Assembly (NCBI RefSeq): GCF_021556485.1
Contig: NZ_JAKGBW010000008.1
Location: 1-64,000 of the forward strand
Origin: Oceanobacillus alkalisoli
Lineage (GTDB): Bacteria > Bacillota > Bacilli > Bacillales > Amphibacillaceae
Length of the DNA stretch: 64,000 nucleotides
Direction: 5' to 3'
Below are positions 1 to 6,881 of this stretch, one piece after another; the first letter of the stretch is position 1; the number at the start of each line of letters is the position of its first letter. The position numbers and the translations under genes are program-made. Under the pieces are notes generated by a model. It searched no databases. It had not been told where the DNA came from and was given only the letters and a program-made list of their open reading frames with translations.

Positions 1-98
1 ACTAAATCGTGAATCGCAAAGGCAATATCATTTTCTTGTAGTTTCATTTCTAAATCTAGCGGCAAAACAACTTGATTCATGTTATAATGTTTAAACAT
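1..98 (-). CDS. IS1182 family transposase, N-terminal part (cut by window edge)
   Basis: The minus strand from 98 encodes MFKHYNMNQVVLPLDLEMKL and continues QENDIAFAIHDLV up to the window edge. This opening is characteristic of IS1182-family DDE transposases, which cut and paste the element. Only about 32 residues are visible, so the catalytic residues are outside the window. The ATG at 98-96 follows AGAGGTGTCCTT on the minus strand, a usable ribosome site. I recognise the family from its N-terminus only. Confidence 0.72.
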   Translation of the reverse strand, partial: MFKHYNMNQVVLPLDLEMKLQENDIAFAIHDL

Positions 99-258
99 AA
101 GGACACCTCTTTTGTGATGAATTATTGCTGTGGTAACTTTAATTTTATCAAAAGGTGTCCTTTTTGTTGAGTAAAATAAGAGTAAATAGAAAATCGCTTC
201 ACGCTTTTTGCGCGAAGCGATTTTCTATTTACTGCGGTTTTGTCCCAGCCTCTTTGTT
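1..258 (-). mobile_element. End of an IS1182-type insertion sequence
   Basis: The window opens inside an insertion sequence read on the minus strand. It holds the first codons of the transposase (1-98), a short hairpin before the gene (AGGACACCT at 100-108 with AGGTGTCCT at 153-161), a long near-perfect hairpin (181-233, 20-bp arms broken by one mismatch before CGC/GCG), and an outer end near 240-255 reading GAGGCTGGGACAAAA on the minus strand. That end sequence is typical of IS1182-family elements in Firmicutes. The hairpins probably block read-in transcription. The other end lies outside the window, so intactness cannot be judged. Confidence 0.7.
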
Positions 259-268
259 AGTTAGTTTG

Positions 269-384
269 AATGAATTTCATAATTACCAAAGTCGGCTTTC
301 CCATCACCATATGTAGTTGGGAACGAACCAACTCAACTACATATGGTGATGGTGATGCATTAAATACGTATTATGAAATTCATT
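269..384. repeat. ~116-bp palindromic repeat, copy 1
   Basis: The outer arms AATGAATTTCATAAT (269-283) and ATTATGAAATTCATT (370-384) are perfect inverted repeats. A second inverted pair inside carries CCATCACCATATGTAGTTGG (about 301-320) and its partner at 330-351. The element can fold into one long cruciform or RNA hairpin. Further copies lie at 19286-19401, 25348-25463 and, truncated, 53038-53110. It has no coding capacity and looks like a non-autonomous, MITE-like repeat. It sits just outside the insertion-sequence end. Confidence 0.85.
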
Positions 385-569
385 AAGTTTAGCAAAGCAT
401 AAATAAGAGTCAGGGTGCAGAATTCTGAAAAATAATTATAAATAGTTTATAGAAAATAATCAATCTTATGGTAAAATGTATAGTAAACGCTAGCTGGAAA
501 GGTGGGTGGATTTACAGGTAATACGACTAGATCACGTATTAGAATAAAACTTCCAAGGGGGAATGACGG

Positions 570-2120
570 ATGCAGCACATGCTGTTCAGCGATCCAATCA
601 AATTAAATGCAATTCGCTACGGGGAAAAAGAAGCAGTATCTTTTATGGAGAAGAGATTTACATATCACCAATTCAATAGTCGCATTAATCAGTTGGGACA
701 TGCCTTGCAACATATTGGAGTTAAAAAAGGTGATAAAGTAGCGTTTATGTTAATGAATTGCAACCAGTTATTTGAAATTGTCTTTGCATGCAGCAAAATT
801 GGTGCAGTGTTTGTTCCGATTAATTCCAGATTTGTTGGTCCTGAAATCCAACATGTATTAGATGATTCAGATTCCTGTGTTCTTATTTTCGATAGTCGAT
901 TTTCAAATGAAATAATTGCTATTTCAAACAAGGTTCGAACGACAAGGCATTTTATAACTGTTGGAAATGCCACTGATATTGGAGATTTCGAATATGAAGC
1001 CTGGATTTCTAGTTTTTCGAATGATGAACCAATCCCATCTGAAACATTGAATGAACTTGATCGGATATCGATTATGTACACTGGTGGAACAACTGGTCGT
1101 CCTAAAGGGGCTTTAAGAACACATCGAAGTTTATATTTGGTTGCTTTACTTTTCAGCATTGAATTTGCTATAGGAAGAAATGGAAAAGGGTTGGCATCAG
1201 GCCCATTATACGGTGCAGCGGCTTTTTCAATTGCGCTGCCGAACTTTTTTGTCGGGAATCCAGTTCATATTCTAGAAAAGTTTCATCCAATTGAAGTTTT
1301 AGAAGCAATTGAAAGAGAAAAGCCGACTTCTACTTTTTTGGCCCCGCCAATGTTTGATGCTATTTTTTCGTTGCCGGAAGAGATTCAAAACAAGTATGAT
1401 GTTTCTTCTTTACAGTCCATAATCTCGGTGGGAGCACCACTCCATACGAATACCAAAAATAAAATCTTGGAATACTTCAATACTGCGGACCTTAATGAAT
1501 TCTACGGGGCAACGGAACTCGGTGGTGCTGCAAACTTATTCCCGGAAGATCAAAGGAATAAAAACAGATCTGTAGGAGTACCGATGCTTGGCATGGAAGT
1601 GAAGCTTATCGATAAAGCAGGGAATACCGTCCAATCTGGTGAAGCGGGAGCATTTTACGTAAAGGGAATCACATTGTTTGATGAATATTATAATAGACCA
1701 GATGCGACAGCTGAATCATTTAAAGGGGAATGGCTCGGTTTGGGTGATGTAGGTGTACAGGATGAAGAGGGGTTTTACTATATCGTCGATAGGGAGCAAG
1801 ATATGATTCTTTCAGGTGCTATCAATGTTTACCCTGCCGAAATTGAAGAAGTTCTACATGAGCATTCTAAAGTTGCCGACGTGGCAGTCATTGGTATACC
1901 TCATGAAAAATGGGGAGAGATACCAATTGCTATTATTGTTTTAGGAGAAGGGGAATCTGCAAATCAAGAGGAAATAATAGATTTTTGTTCCGGGAAACTA
2001 GCTAAATATAAGATTCCCCAACGCGTCGATTTTGTTGATGAACTGCCGCGAAGTCTTCAAGGAAAGTTACTTAAATATCAGTTGCGTGCGAGATATTTAG
2101 ATAATGTAACTAAAAGATAA
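570..2120 (+). CDS. Acyl-CoA synthetase / AMP-dependent acid-CoA ligase
   Basis: A 516-residue class I adenylate-forming enzyme that would activate a carboxylic acid to an acyl-AMP and then a CoA thioester in the cytosol. The P-loop-like motif YTGGTTGRPKGA lies near residues 169-180. The A5 motif is FYGATELGG, the A7 region is LGDVGVQDEEGFYYIVDR, and the catalytic lysine motif LQGKLLKYQL is near the C-terminus. The length is normal for the family. The ATG at 570 follows AAGGGGGAATGACGG. The next gene downstream is a decayed lactate 2-monooxygenase, so no pathway can be read from context. The substrate is unknown; a medium- or long-chain fatty acid or an aromatic acid are both possible. Confidence 0.85.
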   Translation: MQHMLFSDPIKLNAIRYGEKEAVSFMEKRFTYHQFNSRINQLGHALQHIGVKKGDKVAFMLMNCNQLFEIVFACSKIGAVFVPINSRFVGPEIQHVLDDSDSCVLIFDSRFSNEIIAISNKVRTTRHFITVGNATDIGDFEYEAWISSFSNDEPIPSETLNELDRISIMYTGGTTGRPKGALRTHRSLYLVALLFSIEFAIGRNGKGLASGPLYGAAAFSIALPNFFVGNPVHILEKFHPIEVLEAIEREKPTSTFLAPPMFDAIFSLPEEIQNKYDVSSLQSIISVGAPLHTNTKNKILEYFNTADLNEFYGATELGGAANLFPEDQRNKNRSVGVPMLGMEVKLIDKAGNTVQSGEAGAFYVKGITLFDEYYNRPDATAESFKGEWLGLGDVGVQDEEGFYYIVDREQDMILSGAINVYPAEIEEVLHEHSKVADVAVIGIPHEKWGEIPIAIIVLGEGESANQEEIIDFCSGKLAKYKIPQRVDFVDELPRSLQGKLLKYQLRARYLDNVTKR

Positions 2121-2185
2121 GACTATTTTCATTTGCAAAGTAATGGTAAATAATCTTCAAAAGTAAGGAATTGGAGATATATTTC

Positions 2186-2611
2186 ATGGAAAATATCGGA
2201 AACATGATTCAATATCAGATTTATTCCACGATGCATCGTCCTGGCCCTGATAGGCTTCCAGTAATTATTGAGGATTGAGAAAAACTAGAAGATGGACCAT
2301 ATTATTATATCGCAGGCGGAGCTGGTGCAGAACATACAATGCGAGAAAATTTGAAAGCGTTTACTGGCGTTGAGGTTGTCCCACGAATGCTTCGGGATGT
2401 TGAACAGCGAGACTTGTCAATAAATTTATTTGGCCAGATTTATCCGTCTCCTATCTTGCATGCACCTATTGGTGTGCAATCCATTATTCATAAGGAAGGA
2501 GAAGTTGGTTCGGCACTTGCTGCTGCCGGTCAGCTGGGGGTTAAGGAAGTATTGCAGCATATGCTCGCCGATTTGGATATTACGATGGGGCTCTCCGGTC
2601 AAAGTCAGTAG
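2186..2611 (+). pseudogene. Lactate 2-monooxygenase / FMN-dependent alpha-hydroxy-acid oxidase remnant
   Basis: The frame starting at ATG 2186 encodes MENIGNMIQYQIYSTM, is interrupted by TGA at 2276-2278, and then resumes with YYYIAGGAGAEHTMREN, VVPRMLRDVEQRDLS and HAPIGVQSIIHKEGE. These are hallmarks of the N-terminal half of FMN-dependent lactate monooxygenases (full length about 380-400 residues). The text then jumps from AAAGQLGVKEVLQ to LADLDITMGLSGQ, which matches the extreme C-terminus of the family. More than 200 central residues, including the catalytic His and most FMN contacts, are therefore deleted. With a stop and a large in-frame deletion it cannot be functional. Confidence 0.8.
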
Positions 2612-2731
2612 GTTGGGTACATCGATTTTAAGAAAAAATTAAATAGATTAAAATATTCATAACAACATTTGCATACCGAACTTGATATCTTTTATTCTCA
2701 AATTGGTTGCATGCGTTAATAGTGGTGCATG

Positions 2732-2770
2732 AAAAATCCCATACCAGAAAAGATTGGTATTGGGATTTTT
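2732..2770. terminator. Rho-independent terminator, probably of bioY
   Basis: The arms AAAAATCCCATACC (2732-2745) and GGTATTGGGATTTTT (2756-2770) form a strong stem with one bulged T. T-tracts lie on both sides, so it could work in both directions. It lies 52 bp past the bioY stop codon on the minus strand. Confidence 0.75.
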
Positions 2771-2822
2771 TGTTTTTAAAGCTTTGGACAATGAATTTTT
2801 ATCAAGTATCTTCAATAGTATA

Positions 2823-3392
2823 TTAGGATGCAACTTTCTTTCGATCCACAATCAACCTCGCATCAATCAACCGCTCTCTCACCTTAATCCCAATCAAACT
2901 AGCCAAATATGCTTTAATAAATCCCACCACAAGAAACGGATAGACACCAGCTGCAAGTGCAGCACTCCAACTCAAATCCAATACAATTTTTAATTGTATC
3001 GTACCAAAAAGTAGTGTCACAACCATTCCAGCTATATTAGCAACAAGCGCCATTGTAATAGAGAATTTCGTTTTCTCAAGGATTAATCCGGTCACATAAG
3101 CAGCTGCGATAAAGCCAAAAATGTATCCTCCAGATGGTCCTGCTAAAACTTGCGGACCACCAGCAAAACCGGCAAAGACAGGGAGTCCAATTCCGCCGAT
3201 AGCTGCATAGCAAACCATTGCTAGTGCGCCTTGTCGGCTGCCGAGAATGGTCGCTGCTATCCCAACTGCGAGCGTCTGACCACTGATGGGAATGAGGGGG
3301 AGGGGGATTTCAATTTGTGCCAGTATTGCTGTAACGCTTGCGAACATTGAGCAATTGAGTAAAATTCTAAGTTTTTTGCTTTTTGCATCCAT
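2823..3392 (-). CDS. bioY: Biotin transporter BioY (ECF S-component)
   Basis: A 189-residue membrane protein, the substrate-binding S-component that captures biotin for an energy-coupling-factor (ECF) transporter; the shared EcfAAT module is not in this window. Family signatures visible are QIEIPLPLIPISGQTLAVG, the glycine-rich AAIGGIGLPVFAGFAGG, GPSGGYIFGF and a late GVYPFLVVGFIKAYLA segment. There are about six hydrophobic helices. The frame stays open to 3479, but the ATG at 3392 (MDAKSKKLR) follows AAAAGGGG at good spacing and gives the usual BioY length. A BirA operator overlaps its promoter (3451-3503), so expression should fall when biotin is plentiful. Confidence 0.92.
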   Translation of the reverse strand: MDAKSKKLRILLNCSMFASVTAILAQIEIPLPLIPISGQTLAVGIAATILGSRQGALAMVCYAAIGGIGLPVFAGFAGGPQVLAGPSGGYIFGFIAAAYVTGLILEKTKFSITMALVANIAGMVVTLLFGTIQLKIVLDLSWSAALAAGVYPFLVVGFIKAYLASLIGIKVRERLIDARLIVDRKKVAS

Positions 3393-3450
3393 CGAACAAA
3401 ACCCCTTTTTGATTTGTGATAAGTTACCCGATAATTTTCTTATTATTTGG

Positions 3451-3503
3451 ATTGTATAACGCAATAAATTAATTGTCAACTATTTATTTTCGTGGTTGAC
3501 AAT
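3451..3503 (-). promoter_or_regulatory. BirA operator and bioY promoter
   Basis: ATTGTCAAC (3472-3480) and GTTGACAAT (3495-3503) form a perfect 9-bp inverted repeat with a 14-bp spacer, the architecture of Firmicute BirA (biotin repressor) operators. On the minus strand the proximal arm contains TTGACA (3479-3474), 17 bp from TACAAT (3456-3451), giving a consensus bioY promoter. The other arm carries TTGACA on the plus strand (3496-3501), 17 bp from TAAAAA, pointing at the RluA-type gene. BirA binding would therefore cover both -35 boxes. Confidence 0.8.
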
Positions 3504-3604
3504 AAGGTTGTTAATTCTTAAAAAAAGGTTAGGGATTGTTCTTATTTAGTTAAAGGGTGTATGATGGAATCATTACAACTTCAATATTTTAAGGAGTATA
3601 TCAC

Positions 3605-4513
3605 ATGCCTAAAAAGAAATCCAACTACAGGAAAGATGCCAACTCAATTATCGTCCGGGTGAAAGAACCCGATGAATTACTATCTTTTTTATTCAAGGCA
3701 ATGCCTACTCGAAGCAGGAACTCTGTAAAATCGATTCTCGGCAGAGGCCAAGTAATGATCGATGACGCAATCGAGAAGCAGTTTAATTACAAATTAAAAC
3801 CCGGTCAAACGGTCACCATTTTAAAAAACAAAGCTGCTATCAAACAAGATGCGTTAATTGGCGTGCAAATTCTTTATGAGGACGATGATATTCTTGTCAT
3901 CAATAAAGAAGCGGGATTATTATCGATTGCAACAGAGAAAGAGAAAAGACATACCGCTCTGCATCAATTAATGAAATATGTGAAAAGGGAAAATCCCGAT
4001 AACCGCATTTTTATCGTACATCGTTTAGACAAGGATACGTCAGGGATTATGCTGTTTGCCAAGTCAAATGACGTGAAAAGGAAACTGCAGGATAATTGGA
4101 AGACCATGGTGAAAGAACGGACATACGCGGCACTCGTGGAAGGAAAAGTTTCAAAAAAAGAAGGGTACATCACGTCTTGGCTTAGAGAAACGAAAACACA
4201 TATTATGTATTCCAGCCAAACGCCTAATGACGGATTACTCGCGAAAACCCGCTATAAATTTATTCAGGGTAATGCGGACTTTTCTTTATTGGAAGTGAAT
4301 CTAGAAACGGGCAGGAAAAATCAAATTCGGGTTCATATGCAAGATCTGGGCCACCCGGTTGTAGGAGATAAAAAGTATGGATCGAAGGAGAGAAATGCAA
4401 TTGGAAGGCTCGGACTACATGCGAAGGTATTAGCTTTCCATCATCCGGCGACAAATAAATTGATGACGTTTAAAGCGGATGTACCAGCGTCTTTCATAAA
4501 AAAATCTAAATAA
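3605..4513 (+). CDS. RluA-family 23S rRNA/tRNA pseudouridine synthase
   Basis: A 302-residue cytosolic enzyme that isomerises uridine to pseudouridine in RNA. An S4-like RNA-binding region covers roughly residues 15-75 (LLSFLFKAMPTRSRNSVKSILGRG). The RluA catalytic core follows: ILYEDDDILVINKEAGLLSI, the active-site motif VHRLDKDTSGIMLFAKS with the catalytic Asp, and the closing RKNQIRVHMQDLGHPVVGDKKYG. The start ATG at 3605 follows AAGGAGTATATCAC. A probable sigma-A promoter is TTGTTC-N18-TATGAT (3536-3565). The exact target uridine cannot be told from sequence. It is divergent from bioY, with which it may share a BirA-covered control region. Confidence 0.88.
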   Translation: MPKKKSNYRKDANSIIVRVKEPDELLSFLFKAMPTRSRNSVKSILGRGQVMIDDAIEKQFNYKLKPGQTVTILKNKAAIKQDALIGVQILYEDDDILVINKEAGLLSIATEKEKRHTALHQLMKYVKRENPDNRIFIVHRLDKDTSGIMLFAKSNDVKRKLQDNWKTMVKERTYAALVEGKVSKKEGYITSWLRETKTHIMYSSQTPNDGLLAKTRYKFIQGNADFSLLEVNLETGRKNQIRVHMQDLGHPVVGDKKYGSKERNAIGRLGLHAKVLAFHHPATNKLMTFKADVPASFIKKSK

Positions 4514-4517
4514 AAGG

Positions 4518-4545
4518 GGAGGGTGCAGTTTAGCTGTCACCCTCC
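4518..4545 (+). terminator. Terminator hairpin of the pseudouridine synthase gene
   Basis: GGAGGGTG (4518-4525) pairs with CACCCTCC (4538-4545), followed by ATTTATTTAT. The stem starts 5 bp after the stop codon. Confidence 0.65.
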
Positions 4546-4553
4546 ATTTATTT

Positions 4554-4706
4554 ATCACGGATTAACGGTCTGTAATCCCCCATTTCTAAACATAAGGGAA
4601 ACCCAACTTGTGAAGGCAGGGGGATAGACATTCCGTAAATCCCTGATCCTTTTCAACTAACATGGAGTGGAGAAGATAAGGAAAAATCCACTGAATGACG
4701 TTTCAC
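4554..4706 (+). mobile_element. Solitary TnpB-element 3' end / omega-RNA-like element, copy 1
   Basis: This ~150-bp element shares its start (TTATCACG, ATTAACGGTCTGTAATCCCC), its middle (CCGTAAATCCCTGAT, TTCAAC-AACAT) and its end (CACTGAATGA-GTTTCAC) with 39709-39854. Stems are CCCCCATTTCT with a downstream GGCAGGGGGAT partner, and AGTGGA with TCCACT. The terminal stem-loop followed by AATGA..GTTTCAC is what I recall from the right ends of tnpB-bearing IS200/IS605-type elements in Bacillales, where the same segment is the omega RNA and the adjacent target DNA is the guide. No tnpA or tnpB is attached. It ends right at the stop codon of the next gene (4708). Confidence 0.6.
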
Positions 4707-4707
4707 G

Positions 4708-5427
4708 TTATAAATGAAATTTCCGTGCAATTTTTTGTTTGATTCGCTCGGGCATCCCATATCTGACATAGAGCATAATTAATAAAACAGGCAGTAATTG
4801 TAGTGCGGTAACGATAATCCAATATAATGGATCTGTTTTGTTTTGGTAATTTTGAATGAAAAAGTTAACCCACATCGTGAGAATTACAATCGCGATGAAT
4901 AAGAATCCAATCACATTAAAACCTCTAACGGATAATGCTCGTATCACACTCCAATAACTAATCCCGATAACCGTTGTTCCAGTGACAATCGGAAATGCTA
5001 ACGGAATAAACCACTCTAAGCTGCCATCCAACATATCCAGTCCAAATAATAAGATAAGAGCGTCTAAGCCGATGCCGATGATTACTTTATAATAATTTCT
5101 CACATATCCGAACGTGAAATAGACCATGACCCAACCTGCCAGCACACTTAAGTTGCTGTATCTTGACCATGTAAATGTATTATTCAGTTCATAGTCGATG
5201 TAAAACAGAAGACTGACCGCAACGAAAACTAATAAAGTGATAAAGATAAAGATTCGGTTCAACACTCTTCTTGTATAAGTCGGATAGGGATTTATTGTTT
5301 TAGGAAACTTTTTAACTCTTAGGACATCCTCATTTTCTTCTTGTACTTTTGGGATGTGGAAGTTGCAGAGTGGACATGGCCGGTTATCCCTCTCCACTTT
5401 TATACCGCATTTTGGACAATAGGCCAT
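4708..5427 (-). CDS. DUF6320-type zinc-ribbon membrane protein
   Basis: About 239 residues. The N-terminus MAYCPKCGIKVERDNRPCPLCNF is a four-cysteine zinc ribbon (CPKC...CPLC). About 45 residues later there are six hydrophobic helices. This layout matches DUF6320 proteins, which typically accompany an alcohol-acetyltransferase-like gene, exactly as here. The ATG at 5427 is preferred over one at 5442 because AGGAGAATTAAA lies directly before it; that places the start 1 bp after the stop of the upstream gene, so the two are surely co-translated. The function is unknown; a membrane partner for the acyltransferase is an inference. Confidence 0.75.
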   Translation of the reverse strand: MAYCPKCGIKVERDNRPCPLCNFHIPKVQEENEDVLRVKKFPKTINPYPTYTRRVLNRIFIFITLLVFVAVSLLFYIDYELNNTFTWSRYSNLSVLAGWVMVYFTFGYVRNYYKVIIGIGLDALILLFGLDMLDGSLEWFIPLAFPIVTGTTVIGISYWSVIRALSVRGFNVIGFLFIAIVILTMWVNFFIQNYQNKTDPLYWIIVTALQLLPVLLIMLYVRYGMPERIKQKIARKFHL

Positions 5428-5428
5428 T

Positions 5429-6697
5429 TTAATTCTCCTCATCGTTTGTTTCTATTACTACTTCAATTCCGAACCGCCTGAGGCTACGGAAGAATTCGCG
5501 CTCAACTACGCGATCTCTGGATAAATTACCAAATGAAATATACATATGCTGTTTGTAGCTAATTAGGATGACCTTCACTTTATTTCCAATACTAGGAGGC
5601 GGATAGCATTCGATCCTTTCGATGAATGCCTCCATTTCACTAGGAACTTGTACAACGCCTAAGTTAGATAAGCCGCTTGTATATTGACCCTCACCAAAAA
5701 AAGAATAAATGGACGGAGCAACAATGTCTTTAATTGGTGATGGCATTAATCGTAACGCCAAAGATTTCTCGCTGATAACACTGCGCTTGATGTATTGCTT
5801 TAATTTTTTCGGTGTCAATAGACGGCTGAATTCAATGTTTAACTCCTGAATGATTTCTTCAAATTCATATTCGCCGAGCCGCGCATCAATTGAAGGTGTA
5901 ATGCTTACAAAAAAGTTCCGCATCGTGTCGCTTGGAAAGAAAGAGCGCATATTAACTGGAACATTGATGACAATTGGCCGTTTACGCCTTGACGTTTTTT
6001 CTTGAATTTTTAACAGACATTGGATATAAACAGCAGTAAGAAAGATAGTGATCGACACATTATATTCTTTCGCTTTTTTCTTTAGCGCTTCTACTGAGAC
6101 AATTCCCGTAACAATATGATAATACCCCTTTTTATCTAATTCCAGCGGCAATTTGTATGAACTTCCTACACGCGTTCTTGGAGCAGGTATTTTTTTATCA
6201 TAATATTTACGGAAAGCATTTTCTGTTTCCATTTGCAGCTGTTCATTACTTATATTCTCCACCTCAATCGGGATGGATTCCTTCAAATGCAAATATAGTT
6301 TGACGAGTTCATTTAAAAATTGCAGACCGCCCGTCCCGTCCGTCATACTATGCGACAATTCCAAAGCAATTCGATTGTTATAATAATATACCCGGTAAGG
6401 GAAAGAACCACGCTTTTTAATCGATAAGCTGATACATGGATAATACATTTCCTTTTCCACTTTCGGCATTTGTTCGGTACCTTCAAAATAATACCAAAAA
6501 AAGCCTTGCTTTAATTGAACTTTGAAAAAAGGAAAGCGTTCCAGGGTTAGTTCCAGGGCCTGCTGCAAATAGGCTGGATCAATTTGGGTTGTAAGTGTGG
6601 CAGAAAGTCGGAATAGGGTTGTCGCACGGGAGGATATGATAGAGGAATATAGTTTCCCGGCATTATCTAATTTGTACCATGATTTATCATTTCCCAT
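5429..6697 (-). CDS. Alcohol acetyltransferase-like / condensation-fold acyltransferase
   Basis: 422 residues of the CoA-dependent acyltransferase superfamily (AATase/PapA/condensation-domain fold). The active-site motif appears as LSHSMTDGTGGLQFLNEL near residue 113, a variant of HHxxxDG in which the first His is replaced (SHSMTDG) and the catalytic His and Asp-Gly are kept. A second half with VNVPVNMRSFFPSDTMRNFF resembles the NxR structural motif of the family. ATG 6697 follows GGAAGGAGCTGAAAGCT. It is the first gene of a two-gene unit with the DUF6320 membrane protein. The acyl donor and acceptor are unknown; acylation of a lipid or alcohol is likely. Confidence 0.75.
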   Translation of the reverse strand: MGNDKSWYKLDNAGKLYSSIISSRATTLFRLSATLTTQIDPAYLQQALELTLERFPFFKVQLKQGFFWYYFEGTEQMPKVEKEMYYPCISLSIKKRGSFPYRVYYYNNRIALELSHSMTDGTGGLQFLNELVKLYLHLKESIPIEVENISNEQLQMETENAFRKYYDKKIPAPRTRVGSSYKLPLELDKKGYYHIVTGIVSVEALKKKAKEYNVSITIFLTAVYIQCLLKIQEKTSRRKRPIVINVPVNMRSFFPSDTMRNFFVSITPSIDARLGEYEFEEIIQELNIEFSRLLTPKKLKQYIKRSVISEKSLALRLMPSPIKDIVAPSIYSFFGEGQYTSGLSNLGVVQVPSEMEAFIERIECYPPPSIGNKVKVILISYKQHMYISFGNLSRDRVVEREFFRSLRRFGIEVVIETNDEEN

Positions 6698-6770
6698 AGC
6701 TTTCAGCTCCTTCCTGCCGTATCTTTATTACCTGGTCATTATACCATATGGGAGAGAGGGAAAGAAACTG

Positions 6771-6831
6771 GGGCATGGGGTCAGTACATCTGTCCCAGAA
6801 TTTTGGGACAAATGCACTGACCCCATGTCCC
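6771..6831. repeat. GGGGTCAG hairpin repeat, copy a
   Basis: Inverted repeat of the form GGGGTCAGTACATCTGTCCC - loop - GGGACAAATGCACTGACCCC, flanked outward by GGGCAT and ATGTCCC. It belongs to a family of at least six copies in this window, all in intergenic DNA. Here it lies between the start of the acyltransferase gene and the terminator of the amino-acid permease gene. Confidence 0.85.
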
Positions 6832-6839
6832 GATTGGAA

Positions 6840-6879
6840 AAAAGATGTCAAGCACAAATCAATGTGCTTGACATCTTTT
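6840..6879 (-). terminator. Strong terminator of the amino-acid permease gene
   Basis: AAAAGATGTCAAGCACA (6840-6856) and TGTGCTTGACATCTTTT (6863-6879) are perfect 17-bp arms with a 6-base loop. The T-tract on either strand makes it potentially bidirectional. It ends 2 bp before the permease stop codon. Confidence 0.88.
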
Positions 6880-6881
6880 CA

